Shown in pieces: positions 47,975 through 56,944 of a stretch of 64,000 nt of DNA (the first letter of the stretch is position 1; the number at the start of each line of letters is the position of its first letter). Under the pieces are notes generated by a model. That model made no database searches. It saw nothing but the letters and a program-made list of their open reading frames with translations, and had not been told where the DNA came from. The position numbers and the translations under genes are program-made. The DNA comes from Desarmillaria ectypa (lineage: Eukaryota > Basidiomycota > Agaricomycetes > Agaricales > Physalacriaceae), in assembly GCA_030407005.1 (NCBI GenBank), contig JAUDYN010000002.1:2976001-3040000 (forward strand), read 5' to 3'.

Positions 47975-48622
47975 TCAGCTAAGACTAGCGTTGTAACACG
48001 CTTGTACGATTTCGCTGTTGAACAGCCGATTCCCTCCCCGAATCGTCAAATTCTTCACTCCGGGTAAGTCGTACGGTGGAATGACGTCCAACTTTGCGTT
48101 CTTCTCCAGCCGCTCTTGTGTGTACCGCGTGCTGTGCGTGTACACGAATTCCAACTCGGTAACTTGTTCCGGTAGCTGGATTCGCCAGAGTTCAGAGTCG
48201 TTATACCACCAGTTGTGGTAGTTCATCGATACTCGCTTGGCATTGGGGAAGAACTGTTGAAGCACCGGCATCAGATCGTGGATATCTTTGGATACCGGGT
48301 GCGTTACGGGATTGGTGCCATGGGGATCGACTTCGAGGACGAAGGAAATCGACCGACAGAATTCTGACGGTGTGAATGAAGAGTCAATCGACCGGAAGGC
48401 TGCGGTGTCTCGTTGTAGCATACGGCAGATGACATGGTTAAGGTGGGATGGCGTGAAGATGTGTACGTCGGTACAGAACACGCGAGTGAATTCCCAAGCG
48501 AACGATTTGCTGACGAGAACGGATGATGTCGTCATTCGGAGTCGTTCGAAGGTTGTGAGAGGAAGTGCCCATGCTTCCTCGATGATCTGGGCAAGTACTT
48601 CGGCTGGAAGTATGTTGTTCAT
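47975..48622 (-). CDS. F-box-like protein, single exon, 215 residues
   Basis: Uninterrupted ATG-to-TGA frame of 215 codons. The N-terminus MNNILPAEVLAQIIEEAWAL is the F-box core pattern (LP.E....I...W), followed by RLRMTTSSVLVSKSFAWEFTRVF, as in the many F-box-like proteins of mushrooms that start at the ORF's first residue. No leucine-rich repeats are obvious afterwards; the rest has scattered hydrophobic motifs such as LPEQVTELEFV and LPGVKNLTI, reminiscent of degenerate LRR strands. A role as a cullin-ligase substrate receptor is family inference. It lies inside the 3 kb that separates two DUF6535 pieces. Confidence 0.65.
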   Translation of the reverse strand: MNNILPAEVLAQIIEEAWALPLTTFERLRMTTSSVLVSKSFAWEFTRVFCTDVHIFTPSHLNHVICRMLQRDTAAFRSIDSSFTPSEFCRSISFVLEVDPHGTNPVTHPVSKDIHDLMPVLQQFFPNAKRVSMNYHNWWYNDSELWRIQLPEQVTELEFVYTHSTRYTQERLEKNAKLDVIPPYDLPGVKNLTIRGGNRLFNSEIVQACYNASLS

Positions 48623-49215
48623 TGTGGTAGAGATATTTGGTTCAGCTGAGTTGTATGATGGATGATTTGTGTGGCTGAAGTGACTTTATCCCCTGTAATT
48701 TATACCTGATGGTACTCCACATTTTGATTCATTTCGACCTTCTTCTGGAGGCGGTGAAGTCTCAGCGATCGACCACAGTACAGGCCCCCTACCAGATGAT
48801 TTGAAGTCTCTGTAACCACCAAGAGCATTAGATAGCACAAATGAGGTCTACTTTGCGGATGCCAACCGTCGATGGATGCGACCTCGTATCAGACTCGATT
48901 TTTGTGACATCCTTAGATAAATGATTAGGTATATGATGTCACATTAGGCCCCTTTTCAGCGAGAGATCTCAGCTCCAAAAGTTCTTTACAGACTGATGGA
49001 CTCGGACTGCAGTACACCGGTATGAAACCTGATGTCTTAGGGAAATGATTCTGTAACAAAATTGGCACCAATGAAGAGCAGAAGAAAGGAATGAGACAGA
49101 ACCTAGAAAACTGACGCGGACTGATGGCTCCCGGAATACTCGAAAAGGGGATGGAGGTGGGAGTTGAACTTGTGGCTGGTCTCAACATCCGTTACATTGA
49201 CCCGAAGTTCCGCAT

Positions 49216-49240
49216 GGAAGATGCAGTCGCAGGAAAATGA
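49216..49240 (+). repeat. 25 bp repeat, copy 2 of 2
   Basis: Direct copy of 47671-47695 with one mismatch. It lies just beyond the 3' end of the decayed kelch gene. Confidence 0.7.
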
Positions 49241-49398
49241 TTCTAGCCGTCTGCCATAGCAGAAGAAAATGTGAAATGCCTCGATATCGTAGTGGTATTT
49301 TCCCTCCCTTGCTAGAATATGAAAAGAGAAAGAAGTTTCTCGCGTACACTACACTTATTCTCGATGATGTCGCAGAGCGTCCATGCACCTTCACGAAT

Positions 49399-50564
49399 TT
49401 ATTTGTCTCGGAGACCCAACATTGCCTTAGTGTCACGGATCTCGTCCCTGACCTGCGGGAAGAATTCCTCCATGACCCTATCTCCCGACTTCCAAAGCTA
49501 GAGGTCATTCACTCTTCCTCAATTCTCTTCAGGCGGAAGCAAGTACTGCCACATCTCGGGCATGATATGGTTTTCCTTTTCATAATCCACCCAGCCAGCA
49601 ATAATGACATGCGGCTGAGAGACTACGACTTCGCGCGGCGGGGAGGATAATCGTTTCCGTTTTCGCGGCTCAGGCGAGGTGGTTGGTAAGGATTGAACAG
49701 AAGGCGGAGAACCTTCACTTGAGTACGACTAATACCAGCGCAAGTTCCCAAGGAAGGTGCCGACTGTGTCCGCGGCTGCACGAAAAGTGAAGTTGGTGGT
49801 GTGGAAGAAGATTGAGTTCGATTCCTGCATGTTCACGGACTGAAAGTGTGCGTGTCAGGGAACACCGCAGAACGGATAGGAACAATCAACTCACTGCGGT
49901 GTTAGCCAGGCGACCGGGTGTTAGCAAGATCTTCCTCCCTCCATGCACAGAGAGGGCCCGGCCACCAAATCCTAGCAGGGGAACATGGGCATCATAAGCT
50001 CGGTCCCGCCTTCTGGTCATCGACGTCCATCGATAGTCTGGGTATTCTGCGATAGAGTAAGATGTTATGCCGAGAGATTCCTTGTCATATGACGCTCGCC
50101 CGCCAAACATGAACAGTTTGTTGTCTATCTCAATTATAGACGCGTTCATCCGTCCACAGACGTCGCCTCCTCCAACCTCAACGTACCACATTGCGCATCG
50201 TCAAGATCAATGGCTATGAGACGAGAAGACACGGCCTCCTCGTTGACATCGAAACCGCCAAACATGAAGATATAGTTTGCTTCTTGAAGGAAAGTGCACG
50301 CTGGTTTGAACAGCGACGGTAAAGGTTTCGATTTCCCTATCGGTTCGAATAGTCGATGAGCACTAGACCAGAATTTTGGCTGTGTAATAGATTCAGTAAA
50401 GGATTGAAGAGTACGAAGGAATTCCGCACCGTAAGCTTCTTCCATTGCATAGTGTCGGTATCCAGGACATGGAAATCATCGGTGGGGATGCATGCTTTGC
50501 CGTTGGGACGGCTCCCACCATACATGTAGATTTTTTGCCAATATCGCCCACAACAATGGTGCAC
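49399..50564 (-). pseudogene. Kelch-repeat protein, decayed and 5'-truncated
   Basis: Kelch blades are readable on the minus strand: CGRYWQKIYMYGGSRPNGKA, FIFMFGGFD-like YIFMFGGFDVNEEA, DNKLFMFGGRASYDKE, then VPLLGFGGRALSVHGG. The gene is not intact. It has no start: upstream of 50564 the frame meets a stop with no splice acceptor. At about 50,195 the frame must shift by one base between LDDAQ and WYVEVGG without any intron. In the 3' part, in-frame TAG codons occur at 49731-49729 and 49500-49498. The C-terminal portion (GWVDYEKENHIMPEMWQYLL) still resembles the tail of mushroom kelch proteins. Function unknown. Confidence 0.65.
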
Positions 50565-50581
50565 CAGTCATTGAAAATCGG

Positions 50582-51406
50582 ACGAATACACCTGTCACAG
50601 TGGCTAGCGAGTCTGCCTCCAACGTTGCAAAATGGAAGGACTTGAAGTCAAATGCGGTACAGTCAGTATGGGGTGAATTATCGGTTGAGGCCTTGCATTG
50701 GCTTTTTTCCATGTTGTCAAACCCCACTGTTCAGAGTATCATCATTCAGGCTATTGGTGGTTTGCATCCAGCATTGCAGAGCAAGGCTAAAGGGCCGTTC
50801 GATGATACTGGCTTCTTATTCCAGGATTTACTCAGTCAGTGTTTCTGCGCCCTTTGAATATCCAGCCTATCTCACCGTCACTGAGGGTTCTTCTGGTGTT
50901 TGCCGAATTTCTTGCCTCCAGGCTTCCCTTGAAAGAAGCAAATCCTGCAGCAGTGGAATTCCAAGCCCTTTTCATAGTACTTTATTCCATTTCGGCCTTC
51001 TGAGGCAAATGCTCTTTGCTTCATCACGAATACCCCGAAATTTATCCCTATCACAGAAGATGCTTACCTGCACTTCGAAGCCTTGAGGATTTACGCCGAT
51101 ATGGTTCCTATGCTATGGCATACTATGTCGCCCAGATCTTTGGAGGCGGTAGTCAATCTCATGTTTGATCATTACAACAGCGAAACCTATGTTTCTAGGA
51201 AGGTAGCCAGAATCATAGCCGAGGGTCTTTGTAAAGGCAACCCGGCAACGTACAGTGTCTTTCGTACCGCCAGAGGCTTGGAGCATTTCGGACATCATGG
51301 ATATCGGTCGTGGGTGGTGGACATCATTGAAGGCTATATCTCTCCATTTGTATACTCCTCGAAATCCTGTCCTGAACCTTCGGTAGAACAAGAATACATC
51401 GGGTAG
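50582..51406 (+). pseudogene. 3' fragment of a DUF6535-type gene
   Basis: The plus strand carries NAVQSVWGELSVEALHWLFS, MLSNPTVQSIIIQAIGGL and, after a gap needing splices, MVPMLWHTMSPRSLEAVVNL to EYIG and a stop at 51406. The MLSNPTVQSIIIQAIGGL type of motif is usual in the C-terminal half of DUF6535 proteins. There is no start and no DUF6535 domain here; the coding similarity begins at about 50,582, where the oppositely oriented kelch fragment also ends. It may be the missing 3' half of the piece at 46.4-47.6 kb. Confidence 0.5.
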
Positions 51407-51699
51407 TGAGAAAAGCATGAGAAGAGACGCGAAAAGAGACGTGTCAAAGTTTGAATAACGTGTCCTTGTTTATGTACCATTAGATGTTCGAATGAAATGT
51501 CACGACATTTTGAGGACCGCTTCTTTGAACCTAAAAACATATTGGCCCCGGCAGTGCTTGCGTGAGCCGCTTGACCCCTAACAATGTTCTCAACTTGCTT
51601 ACGAGTTTATGTAAAAAACCCGGCATGATGATTAAAAGCCGATCACCCAGGACTCGTATGTAATGACTATGAGCTTCCCCAACGGCCGTGTCTCACCCC

Positions 51700-52812
51700 A
51701 TGGACATGTTCACCACCTACGCCCTCAACACAGGGCTCACCACCCTCCCAGCTCAGCTCACCACTCTCCTCGCCTCCCTCGCCTTTTTCACCCTCATCCA
51801 CCTCGTCGTCGCGCCTCTCGCTAGCCGCGCGTTCTTCCCTGACGCTTACGGCAAGATGGGACGGCGGGCGAGGAATAACTGGTTGATTCGTTTGGTGTTT
51901 GGTGTTCGTGTCTGATGGATGTACAGGTGCATACACATCGTGTCCCAAGTACACGTCGCACTGGTTATTCCGCTCGCGCTGGGATGTCTCAATCTCGAGG
52001 CGCTGGACCGGGATCGAGCATTTGGGTGGGAAGAGGATAGGGTGGGGAGATTGATTGCTATTTCTAGCGGGTGAGTCTCGCTGTTTATATAATGAATGAA
52101 CGGGGAGTGCCGAGTTGGACGAGCAGGTATTTCATCTGGGACACCGTCGATGCTATCATCAATTTTGTGGATATCGGTTTTGTCGTTCATGGCTTAGCTT
52201 GTTTGGCGATATATCTTGGGTCTTTTGTACGTCTGCCTGTTCGTGTTTGAGATTTTGTATATATCAAGTATCCTTTGTAGAAGCCGTTCTTGGCGTACTA
52301 CGCGGCGCGGTGTCTTCTCTGGGAAGCGTATGTCGTTCTTTCAAGATTAATCATTTATCGCCTTATCCTTTCCTTTCTAGCAGCACGTTCTTCCTTAACA
52401 TTCACTGGTTCCTCGACAAGACCAACCGTACTGGGAGCAACTTTCAGCTCGTCAATGGCTTGTTCCTCCTCGTGACGTTCTTCGTACTGAGGCTCGTGTA
52501 TGGGGGGATGTATGTCGTACGTGTTTTGCACGCGTTTCTTGGCGCTCGACCTAATCCTCGGCACTAGTCATTTCAATTCGCGCATACGCTATATCAAGTC
52601 CGGCACCAAGTACCGCTCGCATATATTCTCATCTATGGAGGAGGGAATGTTGTGCTGCAAGGTCTGAACTGGTTATGGTGCGTGTTGATTTATCTTCCTA
52701 GTTGTCGTGCTGAAGCTGGGATAGGTTCGGGAAGATGATTGCGGCTATTCGGAAGCGATTCTCTGGGGATGCTACAGTCAAGAAGACTAGTAATGGAACC
52801 GCACCAAAGTAG
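51700..52812 (+). CDS. TLC-domain membrane protein (TMEM56/TLCD4-like)
   Basis: Seven exons (51700-51881, 51927-52070, 52127-52226, 52281-52327, 52381-52516, 52568-52677, 52725-52812) give 268 residues with six or more hydrophobic segments. TLC signatures: residues 50-75 RRARNNWCIHIVSQVHVALV, FIWDTVDAIINF, then the core AARCLLWEASTFFLNIHWFLD and NGLFLLVTFFVLRLVYGG. The FLNIHW stretch with its histidine is the typical TLC centre. Members act in ER or plasma-membrane lipid sensing, trafficking or ceramide synthesis; the Lag motif of true ceramide synthases (HDxxD) is not seen, so a TLCD-type role is more likely. The start is the ATG at 51700 (a GTG lies just upstream in frame). The short C-terminus is Lys-rich and could act in ER retention. 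Confidence 0.85.
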
Positions 52813-53139
52813 AATGGAATATAGAGATTATTCCTGCAGTTCTGCGTCTTTGTGTAGACTTGAAGGCGACAATTAGTATATTGCTCCAGAGTATCTTATT
52901 AAGGATTCTTTTTAGATGGCTCTTAATATTGTCACGGAACTGTGTCGGGAGAGTCGTTACCTTGAAATCGCTCTAGCAACTTGCCCTCCGATGTAAGTGG
53001 GTCGGGAGAGCAACAGACTAACACCTAGTATTCCTGTACAAGTAGAATACCGAAAGTCATCGTGAATACGACGAAGTGTCCCCATTTTGAAAAGATTTTC
53101 ATTTTGTATGGTATTTCACAACGCCGAGTCGGGTTAATG
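52813..53139. other. Intergenic between convergent TLC and thioredoxin genes
   Basis: 327 bp of 3' flanks. Nothing else recognised. Confidence 0.5.
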
Positions 53140-53700
53140 TCATATCTCCCTCAAAAACTGGCGAACTTGATGTTCTCTCAGTGCGCCGGAAAAGGTTTTG
53201 ACAGCCTTGCCTCCTTGGAATGCCACGACAGTTGGAAGTGCGCGTACCTGGACCTGGTCAATACGAAAAAGATACCATGAAAAATAGGAAATGCACCTTG
53301 AATCGCTGACAAAGTTCCCTTCCCTCCTCGGTATCACTGTTAATGGTGACCAAATCCAACGGCTGACGGGACGCAGTCTCGGTAGAAGGATCATCCGTGA
53401 GTTGTTCGAGGATGGGAGAGAGGACCCTGCAAGGCTGACACCAGCTGCGAAGCATGAGCTTATGAGTATAGTTAAGCATCTCTGCTTACTCTGCGTAGAA
53501 ATCGACGAGAACGATGCGTCCTTCTGCTGTGGTCACTTTTTTAAAGGTCTACAGATAGGTTAGATGGGTAGGGAGAGTAAAGGGAAAGTACGGACGTGAA
53601 AGTCGGCATCGATGTAGTGGTCGAAGCGGCGCAAAGTGGAAGAGAAGTGGCGGCGGGAGAGATGAGATGCGAAAGATCTGAGGGTACACAACGAGGCCAT
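53140..53700 (-). CDS. Mitochondrial-type thioredoxin (WCQPC active site)
   Basis: Four exons (53700-53596, 53548-53490, 53444-53297, 53247-53140) give 139 residues. The first about 30 residues (MASLCTLRSFASHLSRRHFSS) are Arg/Ser-rich without acids, a mitochondrial presequence. The thioredoxin fold follows: [26 protein letters not shown] with active site WCQPC instead of the usual WCGPC, RFKVRALPTVVAFQGGKAVKTFSGA with the cis-proline after RALPT, and an amphipathic final helix (LREHQVRQFLREI). Size and leader fit yeast Trx3-like mitochondrial thioredoxins. The Gly-to-Gln change between the cysteines should alter redox potential; how is not predictable from sequence. Confidence 0.88.
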
Positions 53701-53821
53701 GATGGTTGAAAAACAGAGATATGATGTCATCATGTTAGCCGAGTTGACCGAGAATTCCTAGGCAACGTATAAATGCGAGGGCAAAAATGCCTCTTATTCC
53801 TCCCTCTTTCGTTCGTTCATT
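53701..53821. promoter_or_regulatory. Short divergent promoter, thioredoxin / cupredoxin
   Basis: The two divergent ATG codons are 121 bp apart. The plus-side leader has a CT-rich stretch at 53,790-53,815, common just upstream of fungal start sites, and TATAAA-like ATATAA... is present at about 53,767-53,772 (GTATAAAT). Confidence 0.45.
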
Positions 53822-54649
53822 ATGTTTTTCTTCTTCTTCTTTGCTGTCCTGGTGTCAGCCGTCTTTGTTTCTGCAGTGGACCATGTAGTAACCGTCGGTG
53901 ACGGAGGGGTGAGTTAGTTACCTTTGCTATCTGATTATGTTTCTCACAGAGCTGGATAGATGCTGGCATTCAGTCCAACAAGGTGATTCCAGTCTGTGTA
54001 GTAAAGGTCTACGCGCCAAACTGAGCTCGTCCACAGCGTGACCGCCCTCGAAGGGGACACTGTCACATTTTCATTGTACGTTCTACCACACAGCCACCTA
54101 CCCTTTCTAATACCCTCCACTAGTCGAGCCAACAACCACGTACATCTCCTCATTTCGCCCTTTTCCTACTTCTAACACGCCACACAGTCTGCAACACAAT
54201 CCACGTTCGCCTTCCCCTGCACAAAATCAGGCATCGACTCGGGTTTTGTTCCCATCCCCGCCGGCAGCGCCCTCTTTGGCCAATGGACCTTCACCGTCAA
54301 CAACGCCTCCACCCCTCTCTGGTTCTTCTGCGCCCAGACGGGTCATTGCGAGAAGGGCATGCTCTTTGCGGTTAATCCCACCCAGGAGAAGACTTTTCAG
54401 GCATTTTTGGCTATTGCGCAGGGGAATAGCACGAGTGGGACGGTTGCCGGCGTTTCGTCCTCTGTGAGCGCGTCTGGGGTCCTATCGAGTACTAGAACGG
54501 GTGTATCGGTTCTTAGTTCCAGTACCACTGTTAGTGTTTCTTCTAGTACTGCTAATGCTAATACCGCCAGCAACGGTGCCCCGCCCACTCTATGCATACA
54601 TCGCGTCGCATTCGTAGTAGTGGCTTTGGCTTTTGGTTTTCTACTTTAG
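53822..54649 (+). CDS. Secreted cupredoxin-like, Ser-rich, probably GPI-anchored protein
   Basis: Five exons (53822-53908, 53960-53982, 54037-54075, 54124-54139, 54188-54649) give 208 residues; one exon is 16 nt, one 23 nt. Signal peptide MFFFFFFAVLVSAVFVSA. The cupredoxin domain: VTVGDGG, LAFSPTSVTALEGDTVTFSF, then the histidine of RANNHSATQSTFAFPC. The terminal loop WFFCAQTGHCEKGM supplies Cys, His and Met, so the type 1 copper ligand set looks complete. A Ser/Thr-rich stretch (about 145-185) and a hydrophobic tail (VAFVVVALAFGFLL) suggest cell-wall or GPI anchoring. Family: fungal extracellular serine-rich, phytocyanin-like proteins at the cell surface; the function is not established. Confidence 0.85.
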
Positions 54650-54826
54650 AACCTTGTACAAAAATACACGCGTCTTCTTCCAAGGCGAAAGAAATGGTTA
54701 AGAACACGACCAGTCTCCTCTCCCTCAATGCAGTAAGTGTAGATGTCATTCCTATTCACCTTTTGTGATATATTAAGGATGGACGCATCTCAACCACAGA
54801 TTCTCTGTAATTCCAGAAAATTTTGT

Positions 54827-54925
54827 GGGGGCATAGCTCAGTTGGGAGAGCAACAGACTGAAGTAAGATGCCCTGAAGGCTGAGGTGCTTTCTGGAGGTC
54901 CCCAGTTCAATCCTGGGTGCCCCCA
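54827..54925 (+). tRNA. tRNA-Phe (GAA) with 26 nt intron
   Basis: The arms are identical in sequence to the tRNA at 44468-44551: GGGGGCA, GCTCAGTTGGGAGAGC, loop C-T-GAA-G, CCCAG-TTCAATC-CTGGG, TGCCCCC, discriminator A. The intron after base 37 is different (26 nt, TAAGATGCC...). Confidence 0.93.
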
Positions 54926-56944
54926 TTACATTTTTTAACACGCCCAATTCTTTTTGGGAACAATTCTATCGAGTCAAGTGCCTGGCAAAGTAACAAATGC
55001 TAGCACTGACTGCCGCAGTCCTTTGATCTAGTTGATGCATAACCAAGATTCCAGTGCAGTTAGCAAAGGATTTCAATCTTTTTTTCTTTTCAAAAAAACA
55101 CGCCCATGCTCAGCGCTCATATCTCGTTGACGCATAAAAAGTTTTCCATTGTATCACCATTTCCCAAAATTGCACTTTCAGGGTATTCCTAGCCTTGGCA
55201 AGAACGAAGAGTAACATGCTCACTCGCTTCAATACGTTCTCCGTAGGACTGAGGATGGATTATTAGTATTATATCCAAGTCGTAAAAAATCTGCAACTCA
55301 CCTATTTGCGTTTCGAGTCCCGCCAACCAGTGCGGACAATACGAGGATCGCCACAAGTTTTCTATTAGCAGTTATATAGACGTATCTCGGTAGCATACAG
55401 CAGTGAAGTGCCAGGTGTTCTGCAAGTCGCTCGGTGGAGGTGACCTGACGATGGGGGAGTTCGTGGGGGAACCGAGGACATAGAGATCTGTTGTGGTGGG
55501 TAGGAGGGATTTGGGTGAGTAGTTGGTGATGTAGGGGCCGTATTCGAAGGACATATCGAGGGCGATATGCCGAATTGGGCGCGGTTCCAGGTAGACGAAC
55601 AGATCTTGTTCCATCGTAAAGTGGGAGTTCAAAGGTGAGCCTTATGGTTTCACTTTGAGGAGCAGTGCTAGGAAGGAAAACGAAAAAGTCCTGTATTTGA
55701 GAGTGGGTTATCTATATTCTAGAGGTCTGTATAGATTGCGTGCGCTTCTTCATGTCCCGTCGACATCGTCCTAGTGGTGCATGGCACTGGTGCTTAGCAG
55801 CGTGACGTTCCGTCGTCGATATTCCGAGAAGCTCCAGGTTGGTGATTCCGACAAAAAACTGGACAAAGTTGGACGGAGTGTTTATACGTTTTTAATTCTC
55901 TTGATCGATCCTGCATATCCTTTGTGCAATTTGTTGAGGCAAATGGAATCGAGAGCGTGGTCGCCTGCATCATGTTCTTCAAGTCCCTTCTCAGGGAAAG
56001 AGGACATAGATAATCTCGTACGTATGCACACACCTATCTGAGACCATTTCCGGGAGTGAAGGGTGTGCAGCTAGTCCTTGCATGAGGTCGTGAACATAAT
56101 GATGATAAAGAGTTGGAGTTGCCGTATTGAAGGCACGATGTGAAGTAAATAACGGAAAAGCTACCGGATTTGCAATAAAACATTCTCACATGACCCTGGC
56201 TCTCTACCGTTCGGTGTTACATGCTCGAAATGAAGTTTCGCTCTTCACAGCAGGACATTTTGTCTGGGTAAAAATGAGTTGTGATCCGATGACGCAGGGT
56301 TCTGAGTAACGAATGCAACATCCACGACTGCACACTTACCACGTGTGGACCGACCCGAGACCAGTTTTTGTGATTCCTTCTCTCCTAGATCTAGTCGATA
56401 TCACGTCTTCGCGATTTCTCATTGAACTGTAACAGGCAGGTCTCTACCTGAGATCCTCAACGTTCGTCCCTTGTGTCCCCACTGTACAGACAATATCTTG
56501 GATATTCGACCAGCAAGATATTCTACGGTACAAATCTGCCTGGCTAGTATTGTTGAGGCCGATCTGTTGTTCGTCACCCAGCGTCCTCTCTTCCGTTACT
56601 GTTGTGAATGTTTATGCGTGCTACCAGATCCTACTGAAAGGCAGGCTCTTCAAACAGGTGCTACGGCCCACGTCGTAGCAAACATAGGCTATCTGTCGCC
56701 TTCAAGGACATGTTGCTCCAAGCCAAGCAGAAGCTCAAGAATGACATTGATAGCCTCGGTGGAGATAAAATGGACCCTGGCAGAGGAAGAAGTTGATTGG
56801 CGATTACCAGGCGAGCGAACGCCAGATCAAGTCCTATGCAAACCATAGTTTCAGAGTCGAGGTACGTACACGCCTCAATCACCATGGCCCACTCTGAAGA
56901 ACAACAGGCATTTCATTCCTGAGCACGACAATGCGGAGGATCAA
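54926..56944. other. Intergenic / unassigned, 2 kb
   Basis: A minus-strand frame with ATG at 55614, ending at 55372 (MEQDLFVYLEPRPIRHIAL..., about 80 codons), looks mildly protein-like but has no family motif. At 56,700-56,830 a plus-strand stretch (FKDMLLQAKQKLKNDIDSLG in one frame) may be an eroded upstream exon of the kinase-like pseudogene. Neither is called. Confidence 0.4.

Noticed and set aside
54756..54947. Minus-strand open frame containing APRIELGTSR...SVALPTELCP
   Set aside because: It is the antisense of the tRNA-Phe gene at 54827-54925. The peptide arises from the tRNA arms and is a known kind of spurious protein.
55372..55632. Minus-strand frame of about 80 codons
   Set aside because: Opens with TTG, first ATG at 55614; no family motif and no clear further exons. 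Possibly a real gene end, but not supportable.
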